From Pseudomonadota bacterium (GTDB taxonomy: Bacteria > Pseudomonadota > Gammaproteobacteria > Burkholderiales > Burkholderiaceae_C): a stretch of DNA of 64,000 nt. Below the pieces are notes generated by a model that had not been told where the DNA came from, did not search any database, and saw only the letters and a list, made by a program, of their open reading frames with translations. Every line of letters begins with the position of its first letter. Within the stretch, counting starts at the first letter, position 1. Location of the stretch: positions 62,001 to 126,000 of the forward strand of contig JAIUPH010000018.1 of assembly GCA_020161065.1 (NCBI GenBank), read 5' to 3'. A program made the position numbers and the translations under genes. Positions 23,637 through 31,380 of this stretch are shown here, piece after piece.

Positions 23637-24527
23637 TCAGGTCGCCAGGAATTTCAGGACTTCGTCGCGCGTCGGGATGCTGGCTTGCGCGCCCGGCCGC
23701 GTGCAGGCCAGCGCGGCGGCGGCGCTGGCAAAGCGCAGCGCGTTGGGCCAGCCGCTGCCGTGCAGCCGCTCGGCCACCAGCGCGCCGCAGAAGGTGTCGC
23801 CGGCGCCGGTGGTGTCGACCACCGGCACTTCGAACGCCGGCTGGTCCAGCCGCACGCCGTCGCAGCGCGCGCGCAGGCCGCGCGCACCGAGCGTGACGAC
23901 GACGTTGGGCACCGACAGCAGCGACAGCGCGGTGTCCAGGTCGCCGGCGACGCCGGTGATCGCCGCCAGCTCGCCTTCGTTGACGATCAGCAGGTCGAGC
24001 GCCGAGCGCAGCTCGGCCGGCAGCGAGAGCGCCGGCGCGGCGTTGAGCGTCACGCTCAGCCCGGCGGCGCGCGCGGCCAGCGCGTAGGCGGTGACGGTGG
24101 GCAGCGGCGTTTCCAGTTGCAGCAGCAACTGGCCGATGCCGGCCAGCGGCGGCAGGTGGTCGGGCTGCAGCGCGGCGTTGGCGCCGGGCGCGACGGTGAT
24201 GGCGTTCTGGCCATCGTCCGACACGCAGATGAAGGCGCAGCCGGTGGCCGTGCCCTCGGCGCGCTGCAGGTGCAGCGCCACGCCGGCCTGCTGCAGCGAG
24301 GCCAGCAGCGGCGCGGCATGCGCGTCGTCGCCCAGCGCCAGCAGCATCTGCGTGGGCGCGCCGCCGGCGCGCGCGCTGGCCACCGCCTGGTTGGCGCCCT
24401 TGCCGCCCGGCTGGGTGCTGAACTCGCGGCCCAGCACCGTTTCGCCGGGGGCGGGAATGTGCGCGGCGCGCACGACGAAATCGAGGTTGGCCGATCCGGC
24501 GACCAGCACGGCTGCGGGGTTGCTCAT
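23637..24527 (-). CDS. Ribokinase-like PfkB family sugar kinase
   Basis: 296 residues, the usual ribokinase length. The N-terminal signature GGKGANQAVASARAG and the C-terminal DTTGAGDTFCGALVAERL with catalytic Asp in GAGD are intact, along with the VNEGELAAITG segment. It phosphorylates a sugar, by sequence most like D-ribose kinase (RbsK), with ATP in the cytoplasm. Substrate range in the PfkB family is wide; in this locus it could serve the pentose or other sugar released by the glycosidases. The ATG at 24527 overlaps the stop of the upstream serine hydrolase gene (ATGA), showing one operon. Confidence 0.9.
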   Translation of the reverse strand: MSNPAAVLVAGSANLDFVVRAAHIPAPGETVLGREFSTQPGGKGANQAVASARAGGAPTQMLLALGDDAHAAPLLASLQQAGVALHLQRAEGTATGCAFICVSDDGQNAITVAPGANAALQPDHLPPLAGIGQLLLQLETPLPTVTAYALAARAAGLSVTLNAAPALSLPAELRSALDLLIVNEGELAAITGVAGDLDTALSLLSVPNVVVTLGARGLRARCDGVRLDQPAFEVPVVDTTGAGDTFCGALVAERLHGSGWPNALRFASAAAALACTRPGAQASIPTRDEVLKFLAT

Positions 24528-25762
24528 GGTTCGAGGGCCTGGTAGACGAGGTTGATGAACGGGGCCGTGGGCCTGGCCAGGTCGTGCGCGGCGGCGGCCC
24601 GTGGCAGATGTTGCATCAACAGCAGCGCCACCAGGCGCTCTTGCGGATCGACGGTGAAGGTGGTGGTGGCAGCGCCCGGCCAGCCGTAGGCGCCGACCGA
24701 GCCCAGGCGGCCGCGGCGCGCCGGGTCGAGCAGCATCGAAACGCCGAGGCCGAAGCCTTCGCCGGGCCCGAGGCCGGCGACCGGCGCCAGGTGCGCGAGC
24801 TGGTCGCTGCGCAGCAAGGCCACGCTGTGCCGCGCCAGCAGGCGGCGGCCGTCGCCACCGTGAGCGATGCGGCCCTCGTCGAGCAGCATCTGCGCAAAAC
24901 GCGCGTAGTCGGCGGCCGTGGAGTACAGGCCGCCGGCGCCGCTGTCGTAGTCGCGCAGCCGAATCCCGGGCGCCGCGGCGCTGCGGTCTTCGCTGGCCAG
25001 CTCCAGCCGGTTGCCGGCGCCGACCACGCGGGTGGCGCTGAGGTCGGCGATGCGGCGGCGCTGCGCCGCCGGCACCTCGAAGCCGGTGTCGGCCATGCCC
25101 AGCGGGTCGAACAGCCGCTGCTGCAGAAAGCGGCCGAACGGCTGGCCGGCCACCACCTCCACCACGCGGCACAGCACCTCGGTGTGCACGCCGTCGTAGC
25201 GAAAGCGCGTGCCGGGGTCGGCGGCCAGCGGCACCGCGGCCACTGCCTTCGCGAAGCCGGCGAGATCGGCCGCGGCCTGCGGCGCGGCGCGTTCCAGCTC
25301 GGCGAAGGCCGCGTCGGCGGGGTCGACCGCGAAGCCGGCGGTGTGCGTCAGCAGGTGGCGCAGCGTCGGCGCGCGGCCCGGCGTGCGCAGCGGCAGCGCG
25401 GCGAATTCCGGCAAGTGGCGCGCCACCGGGTCGTCCAGCGTCAGCCGGCCCTCTTCCATCAACAGCAGCGCGGCCACGCTGGCGATGGGCTTGCTCATCG
25501 AGTAGATGCGGAAGATGGCGTCGCGCGGCATCGCCTCGCGCCGCGCCAGGTCGCGCTGGCCGTGGGCGCGCCAGTGCAGCACGCGGCCGTCGCGCGCCAG
25601 CAGCACCACGGCGCCCAGGTGGCCGCCGGGCGCGGTGTCGGCGTCGAGAAAATCGCTCAGGCGCTGCAGCCGCGCGGCGTCGAAGCCGGCCGCCGCGGCG
25701 CGCGCCGGCAGCCGCGCCAGCCAGGCGCCGGCTCCGGCCAGCAGCGCGGCGCGCCGTTGCAT
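24524..25762 (-). CDS. Class C beta-lactamase-family serine hydrolase
   Basis: 412 residues. A Tat- or Sec-like signal (RRAALLAGAGAWLARLPARA) suggests export. The catalytic SxxK is SMSK in IFRIYSMSKPIASV at about residue 88-91. The second motif, normally YxN, is in FRYDGVHTEVL (Tyr with Asp-Gly), and the third KTG-type motif is replaced by a GWPG near AYGWPGAATTTF. Those substitutions are common in esterase/peptidase members (EstB-like), so beta-lactam resistance is not implied. A carbohydrate de-esterification role would suit the surrounding glycan locus (inference). Coupled to the downstream kinase gene. Confidence 0.85.
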   Translation of the reverse strand: MQRRAALLAGAGAWLARLPARAAAAGFDAARLQRLSDFLDADTAPGGHLGAVVLLARDGRVLHWRAHGQRDLARREAMPRDAIFRIYSMSKPIASVAALLLMEEGRLTLDDPVARHLPEFAALPLRTPGRAPTLRHLLTHTAGFAVDPADAAFAELERAAPQAAADLAGFAKAVAAVPLAADPGTRFRYDGVHTEVLCRVVEVVAGQPFGRFLQQRLFDPLGMADTGFEVPAAQRRRIADLSATRVVGAGNRLELASEDRSAAAPGIRLRDYDSGAGGLYSTAADYARFAQMLLDEGRIAHGGDGRRLLARHSVALLRSDQLAHLAPVAGLGPGEGFGLGVSMLLDPARRGRLGSVGAYGWPGAATTTFTVDPQERLVALLLMQHLPRAAAAHDLARPTAPFINLVYQALEP

Positions 25763-25793
25763 GCCGATCGCGCGCGCCGCCTGGCCGCCGCGG

Positions 25794-27956
25794 TCAGAAG
25801 GTGACGGTGTGCGTCACCGAGACCACGCGGCCGCGGCCCGACCAGTAGTTGCGGAAGCCCGGCACCTGCGACCAGCTCAGCACGTAGAACTTGTCGGTCA
25901 GGTTCTCGATGCCCAAGGCCGTCTTGCCGCCGCGGCCCCAGTCCCAGCCGGCGCTCAGGTCCATCAGCGTGTAGCCCTTGGTGTGCTCTTCGGCGGTGGT
26001 GCCGATGTTGAGGTCGCGCGAGCGCAGCGTGGTGAAGCCGAAGTTGACGTCGGCCTGCGGCAGCGGCCGCCAGGTGACGCTGCCGGTCAGCTTGTCGGGG
26101 TTGATGTCGGTGGCGCCCATCTGCTTGGTCAGCGGGCCGCCGCTGGTGAACCAGGTCTTGCCTTCGGTGTGGGCGTAGGTGGCGTTGAACTTGAGGCCGG
26201 CCGAGAGGCGCAGCTCGCCCGTCAGCTCATAACCCTTGATGTGGACGGGCGCGCGGTTGAGCAGAAAGTCGTTGGTCACCGGGTCGATCGACAGCGCCTG
26301 CCCGAGGTCGGACTTCGACTGGTAGTACGAGGCGCCGAACGAGGCCATGCGGCCGCGCCAGTTGACGCCGATCTCGTTGTTCTTGACGATCACCGCCTGC
26401 AGGTCGAGGATGCCCGCCACCGACTGCCCGGGGTAGTTGACGTTGCGCAGCGGAATGCCCACGTTGGGCAGCGTGAAGCCCTTGGCCGTGGAGACGAAGG
26501 CCGACCAGCCGGCCGGTAGCTTCCACACCAGGCCCAGGTTGGGCAGGTTGGCGGTGTAGTCCAGCGTGCCGCCCTGCACCGCGACGCGGTTGCGGAAGTA
26601 GGTGGTGGTGTAGTCGTCGACGTGCAGCTTGCCGTCTTCGCGCCGGATGCCGCCGGAGATCGTCAGCGGCCCGATCTCGTAGCTGGCCTGCAGCCACGGC
26701 GCCATGCTGCGGTAGCGCATCGGCGGCACCCACAGGCGGTCGGTCAGCGCCAGCCATTGCGAGGCGGTGTCCTGCGTCAGGTCGACGCCGCCGCGCAGCT
26801 CCAGCCCGCTGACGCCGAACACGTCGCCATGCGCGTAGGCGCTGCGCAGGCCGTGCTTGCGCGAGCGCACTTCCGACTGGTCGACCAGCGTGCCCAGCGG
26901 GGCGATCAGCGGGTCTTGCCGGTCGGCGCCGTTCTCGGCCGGATAACGCATGAACTGGTTGGCATAGTAGGCGTCCAGCGACAGCGCGCCGCCCCACAGG
27001 TTGGCGTGCTTGTACGACAGCGTGGACTGCTCGAAGTCGTTGATCTCCGAGAGCGTGCCGAACAGGCCCGGCTTCTCGGACGTGTTGGTGAGGCCGGTGG
27101 CGCGGTCGCCGTCGACCAGGTGGTAGTTGCCGTTGCCTTCGATCTTGAACTTCGACACCGAGGCCTGCAGGCGCTGCTCGCGCTCGGCGCCGAAGTTGAA
27201 GCCCAGCTTGGCGTAGGCGTTGTCGGCCACCGAGTCGGCCACCGAGCCGCTGGTGTTGAGGCCGATGCGGCGGCCGTTGCCGTCGTAGGTCATGCCGCGG
27301 TCGACGCGCGAAATGGCGCCCAGGAAGTCGAAGGCGTCGGCCTTGTAGGCGTAGTTCAGGCCCAGCTTCCAGCCGGCGCTGTCGTCCTTGAACTGGCTGC
27401 TGTAGCGGGCGGTGGCGGTCAGCTCGCTGCCCGGCTTGGTGGGCGTGCGGCTGATGTAGTTGATGATGCCGCCGGCGGCGCCGATGCCTTCGGCCGCCGA
27501 GGGGCCGTTGATGACCTCGATGCGGCCGACGATGCCCATGTCGGTGAAGGTGGCGTTGCGCGTGCCTTCGCGCAGCGGCGAGCCCTGCGGCACGCCGTCG
27601 AACAGGCGCAGCGCGATGCGGCCGCGCAGGTTCTCGCCGGTGTTGCTCATCGCCTGCGACGATTCGGCATAGCCCGGCACCGTGCGCGCCAGCACCGCGG
27701 TGGCGTCGTCGGTGAGGTTGAGCGTCTGCTGGATTTCCTCGCGGCTGACCAGCGTCACCGCGCCGGGGATCTTGTCCACCGCCTTGGGCACGCGGGTGCC
27801 GGTGACGATGACGCGCTCGTCGTCGCTGCTGCTGCCGGCGCTGGCCTGCGCGAAGGCCGCCGGCGCCGCCAGCAGCGCGCAACCGGCCAGTGCCACCGGG
27901 CGCAGCGTGCGGCCGGGGCGGGTGACGCGCGGCGCGCGGGAGGCTTGTCTCTTCAT
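25794..27956 (-). CDS. TonB-dependent outer-membrane receptor
   Basis: 720 residues with signal peptide (cleavage near AFAQ, residue ~37), a TonB-box-like VIVTGTR at ~50, a plug domain (RIEVINGPSAAEGIGAAGGIINYISR at ~130-160) and a 22-strand-type barrel ending in Phe (VSVTHTVTF). The plug resembles siderophore/FepA-like receptors more than SusC. It imports a large or scarce ligand using TonB energy. Given the neighbours (glycosidases, sulfatase, sugar kinase) the ligand may be a glycan fragment, but a ferric siderophore cannot be excluded. The 139-bp spacer upstream contains no obvious Fur box. Confidence 0.9.
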   Translation of the reverse strand: MKRQASRAPRVTRPGRTLRPVALAGCALLAAPAAFAQASAGSSSDDERVIVTGTRVPKAVDKIPGAVTLVSREEIQQTLNLTDDATAVLARTVPGYAESSQAMSNTGENLRGRIALRLFDGVPQGSPLREGTRNATFTDMGIVGRIEVINGPSAAEGIGAAGGIINYISRTPTKPGSELTATARYSSQFKDDSAGWKLGLNYAYKADAFDFLGAISRVDRGMTYDGNGRRIGLNTSGSVADSVADNAYAKLGFNFGAEREQRLQASVSKFKIEGNGNYHLVDGDRATGLTNTSEKPGLFGTLSEINDFEQSTLSYKHANLWGGALSLDAYYANQFMRYPAENGADRQDPLIAPLGTLVDQSEVRSRKHGLRSAYAHGDVFGVSGLELRGGVDLTQDTASQWLALTDRLWVPPMRYRSMAPWLQASYEIGPLTISGGIRREDGKLHVDDYTTTYFRNRVAVQGGTLDYTANLPNLGLVWKLPAGWSAFVSTAKGFTLPNVGIPLRNVNYPGQSVAGILDLQAVIVKNNEIGVNWRGRMASFGASYYQSKSDLGQALSIDPVTNDFLLNRAPVHIKGYELTGELRLSAGLKFNATYAHTEGKTWFTSGGPLTKQMGATDINPDKLTGSVTWRPLPQADVNFGFTTLRSRDLNIGTTAEEHTKGYTLMDLSAGWDWGRGGKTALGIENLTDKFYVLSWSQVPGFRNYWSGRGRVVSVTHTVTF

Positions 27957-28095
27957 GTTGGTTCTTTCAGGCAGTTGGCGGGCAGCGTGCAGTCTGGTGC
28001 GGCCACCCCCGCACCACCAACCGGCGCTGGCTATGTTCAGGCGCTAGCTTTTGTATGCGATCGCGTCGCAAGCCCCGCGCCGGCGGGCGGCCGGG

Positions 28096-28998
28096 TCAAT
28101 CGGCGGCGCCGGAGCGGCCCGACGCCAGCACGTCGACGGCGGCATGCGCCTCGCGCAGGAAGGCCGTCACCAGCCGGTGGCGCACGGTGGCGCGCGACCA
28201 CACGACGCCGATGCGCCGCGGCTCGCTGGGCAGCGGCAGCGGCAGGCGCACCACGTCCAGCCCCTCGGGCCAGGGGCGCAGCCAGTCGGGCACCAGCGAG
28301 ACGCCGAGCCCGCGGTCGACCATCACCGCGATGGCGTTCAGCGCGTTCAGCTCGAAGCGCTCGGTCGGCTCGATGCCCGACTGGCGCAGGTAGCGCTCGG
28401 CCAGCCGGCCGCCCCATTGCGTGCGGTCGTAGCGGATCAGCGGCTCGCTGGCCAGCAGCTCGTGCGGCTCGCGGCCGGCCCAGCGGCGCGGCGCCAGCAG
28501 CACCAGCGGCTCCTCGCGCAGCAGCTCGAAGCCGCAGGTCTTGGGCAGCGCGAAAGGCGCTTCCAGCACGACGGCGGCGTCGAGGTCGCCGCATTCCACC
28601 GCGCGGTACAGCTCGGGCGAATAGCCGGGCTTGATGAAGACCTTCAGCCGCGGGTGCAGCTCGACCAGGCGCGCCAGGATGTCGGGCACCAGCCCGGTCA
28701 GCGCGTTGGTGCCGGCGCCCAGGCGCAGCTCGCCGGCGGGCGTTTCGTCGGTGGCCACGGCGCGCAGGTCGGCCACGCCGCGCAGCAGCTCGCGGCTGCG
28801 TTCGAGGATGCGCGCGCCGGCCTCGGTGACGTGCACCGAGCGCCCGGCGCGGGCGATCAGCGGCGCGCCGATCTCGCGTTCGAGCGTGCGGATCTGCTGC
28901 GCCACCGCGGCCGGCGTGATGTCGAGCACCCGCGCCGCGGCCGCCATCGAGCCCTGGTCGGCCACGGCAACGAAGGTGTAGAGGAACTGCGTCTCCAC
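28096..28998 (-). CDS. LysR family transcriptional regulator
   Basis: 300 residues from a GTG start at 28998 (METQFLYTF). The N-terminal winged helix-turn-helix is typical: GSMAAAARVLDITPAAVAQQ and IRTLEREIGAPLIARAGR. The C-terminal ~200 residues are the periplasmic-binding-protein-like effector domain, of the CbbR/OxyR-like type. It is on the same strand as the TonB receptor downstream and the sulfatase upstream, in an otherwise co-oriented locus. It is the only regulator within the glycan block, so it is the obvious candidate controller; the inducer is unknown. Confidence 0.92.
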   Translation of the reverse strand: METQFLYTFVAVADQGSMAAAARVLDITPAAVAQQIRTLEREIGAPLIARAGRSVHVTEAGARILERSRELLRGVADLRAVATDETPAGELRLGAGTNALTGLVPDILARLVELHPRLKVFIKPGYSPELYRAVECGDLDAAVVLEAPFALPKTCGFELLREEPLVLLAPRRWAGREPHELLASEPLIRYDRTQWGGRLAERYLRQSGIEPTERFELNALNAIAVMVDRGLGVSLVPDWLRPWPEGLDVVRLPLPLPSEPRRIGVVWSRATVRHRLVTAFLREAHAAVDVLASGRSGAAD

Positions 28999-29130
28999 GG
29001 GCAGTGCGCCTTCGGTGGCGGCTCGGACGGGCCGCCTCGCGGGCGACAGACTAACCCAAGCCCGCCGCCGCGCCGCGCCCTTGTTGCGCCGATGCCGCTG
29101 GGCACGGGCCGACGGCGGCCGGCGGCGACG

Positions 29131-31380
29131 TCAATCCAGCCGCAGCCGCAGCCGCGCCAGCCGCCCGCTGAAGGCGAACGGCAAGGCGTAGTCGTCGCTG
29201 ATCGGCGAGGTGTAGGCGCGGCCGATGCCCAGGCTGCCGAGCACCGGAGCGCCCAGCCGCTCGACGCGGCCGCCGCCGGCGGGCTGGCCGTCGATGGTCA
29301 TCGCCAGCGTCGCCGTGCCGTCGGCGCTGCGCCGCACCTGCAGTTCCAGCCGCGCCGGGCCGGGCGGCAGCGGCCGCTCGGCCAGCACCGTCTGGCGGCG
29401 GCCGTAGACGTTGTTGGCGAACACCAGGCGCCCGTCCTGCACGTACCAGGCAAAGCCGCCGAGCCGGCTGCCGTAGGCCATCAGCATGCCTTGCGGCGGC
29501 AGCGCGCCGGCGTCGACCTCGGCCGTCAGCGTGAAGCTCGTGCGGTTCAGGCGCGGCAGCACCTTGGTCGGCAAGCGCTCCAGCGGCGGCACGAAGTCGA
29601 ACGCGCGGCGGCCGCCGTGCACCGTGGGCATGCCGTGGTCCTGGCCTTCGATGAAGTTCTGCAGCGGCAAGACGCCGTTGCGCTGCGCCTCGGCGTCGAA
29701 CTGCCGGCGCATCGCGGCCAGCCGCTGCGGCTGCTGCGCGGCCAGGTCGTGCGCCTGGCTGAAGTCGTGCGCCAGGTCGTACAGCTCCCAGCGTTCGTCG
29801 TCGAAGCCGCTCGGCGGCGCCAGCCACGGCGTCATGTGGCGGGCGCTGGCCAGCCAGCCGTCGGCATACAGCGCGCGGTTGCCCAGCATCTCGAAGTACT
29901 GCACGCGCGGCGGGGCGCTCAGCGGCCCGGGGCCGAAGGCATCGGCGAAGCTGACGCCGTCCAGCGGCCGCTGCGCGACGCCGTCGACGCGGGCCGGCAG
30001 CGTGGCGCCCAGCAGCTCCAGCAGCGTCGGCACCAGGTCGTTGGCATGCGTGAAGCGGTCGACCTGGCGGCCCGGCCGCGCCAGCCCCGCGGGCCACGAG
30101 GCTGCCATCGCGACGCGCAGGCCGCCCAGGTGCGAGGCCACCTCCTTCATCCAGCGAAACGGCGTGCTGCCGACCCAGGCCCAGGCGGCCGAGTAGTCGT
30201 TGAAGTGCAGCGGCCCGCCCAGCTCGTGCAGGTGCGCGCGCTGGTCTTCGATGCGGCGCGAGCCGTCCAGGTGCCCTTGCAGCCCTTCCATGCCGCTGGC
30301 GCCGTTGTCGCCGGCGATGTAGAAGACCAGCGTGTTGCGGCCGGCCGCGTCGTCGCCCTGCACGACGTCGAGCAGGCGGCCGATCTGCCGGTCGGTGTGC
30401 GCCAGGAAGCCGGCAAAAACCTCGGCCTGCCGCGCGAACACTGCCCGGTCGGCCTCGCCGATCGAGGCCCAGGCCGGGATCTCGGCGGGGCGCGGCGTCA
30501 GCACCGCGTCCGCCGGCACGATGCCCAGCGCGCGCTGGCGCGCGAAGATCTGCTCGCGCAAGCGGTCCCAGCCCTGGTCGAAGCGGCCGCGGTAGTCGGC
30601 GATCCAGCTCGCCGGCACCTGGTGCGGCGCATGCGTGGCGCCGGTGGCCAGGTACAGGAAGTAAGGCCGCTCGGGCGCCACCGCCTGCTGCGTGTGCACC
30701 CAGCGGATGGCGTCGTCGACGAAGTCTTCGGTCAGGTGGTAGGGCTGGCCGGGCCGCGCCGGCGGCTCCACCGGGCTGGTGTTGCGGTACAGGCTGGCCG
30801 GCTCCCACTGGTTGTCGCCGCCGTGGTTCATGATGCCGTAGAAGTAGTCGAAGCCCAGCCCCGTGGGCCAGCGCTCGAAGGGGCCGGCCGGCGACACCTC
30901 CCACTCCGGCGTGTTGTGCCATTTGCCGACCGCCGCGGTGCGGTAGCCCAGGCCGCGCAGCAGCCGGGCGATGGACGCGGCCTCGGGCTTCCACACCGCG
31001 TCGTAGCCGGGCGCGGCGCTGGCCCAGTCGGCCACGCGGCCGAAGCCCACCGCATGGTGGTTGCGGCCGGCCAGCAGCGCGGCGCGCGTCGGCGAGCACA
31101 TGCCCACGGTGTGGAACTGCGTGAAGCGCAGCCCGCCGGCGGCCACGCGGTCGAACACCGGCGTCGCGGCGACGCCGCCGAAGCCGCTGGGGTCGGCGTA
31201 GCCGACGTCGTCGAGCAGGATGACGACGATGTTGGGCCGCGGCGCGGCGCTTGCCGATGCTGCTGCCGGCGCCGATGCCGGCGCCGCATACGCGCCGGCC
31301 AGCAGCAGCAGCGCCAGCACCAGCGCGATGATCAGCGCCAGGTTCGGCAGGATCGCGGCCAGCCGTTCAAAGCGCCGCAT
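29131..31380 (-). CDS. Type I sulfatase, Cys-type
   Basis: 749 residues with an N-terminal signal or membrane anchor (LALIIALVLALLLLAGAYA, ~14-32). The sulfatase signature CSPTRAALLAGR starts at Cys95, the residue that must be converted to formylglycine. Metal-ligand aspartates are in VVILLDDVGYAD (57-58), with a later IAGDNGASG. About 180 C-terminal residues beyond the catalytic core form a beta-rich domain, longer than average. It removes sulfate esters outside the cytoplasm. The start overlaps the 3' end of the symporter gene by 14 bp, so the two are co-expressed. The Cys-type active site can be matured by aerobic FGE or by anSME; neither is evident in this window. Confidence 0.92.
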   Translation of the reverse strand: MRRFERLAAILPNLALIIALVLALLLLAGAYAAPASAPAAASASAAPRPNIVVILLDDVGYADPSGFGGVAATPVFDRVAAGGLRFTQFHTVGMCSPTRAALLAGRNHHAVGFGRVADWASAAPGYDAVWKPEAASIARLLRGLGYRTAAVGKWHNTPEWEVSPAGPFERWPTGLGFDYFYGIMNHGGDNQWEPASLYRNTSPVEPPARPGQPYHLTEDFVDDAIRWVHTQQAVAPERPYFLYLATGATHAPHQVPASWIADYRGRFDQGWDRLREQIFARQRALGIVPADAVLTPRPAEIPAWASIGEADRAVFARQAEVFAGFLAHTDRQIGRLLDVVQGDDAAGRNTLVFYIAGDNGASGMEGLQGHLDGSRRIEDQRAHLHELGGPLHFNDYSAAWAWVGSTPFRWMKEVASHLGGLRVAMAASWPAGLARPGRQVDRFTHANDLVPTLLELLGATLPARVDGVAQRPLDGVSFADAFGPGPLSAPPRVQYFEMLGNRALYADGWLASARHMTPWLAPPSGFDDERWELYDLAHDFSQAHDLAAQQPQRLAAMRRQFDAEAQRNGVLPLQNFIEGQDHGMPTVHGGRRAFDFVPPLERLPTKVLPRLNRTSFTLTAEVDAGALPPQGMLMAYGSRLGGFAWYVQDGRLVFANNVYGRRQTVLAERPLPPGPARLELQVRRSADGTATLAMTIDGQPAGGGRVERLGAPVLGSLGIGRAYTSPISDDYALPFAFSGRLARLRLRLD

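Noticed and set aside
24524-25762. The serine hydrolase as a beta-lactam resistance gene
   Set aside because: It has SxxK but the YxN and KTG motifs are altered, and it is embedded in a glycan operon; an esterase or peptidase is more likely.
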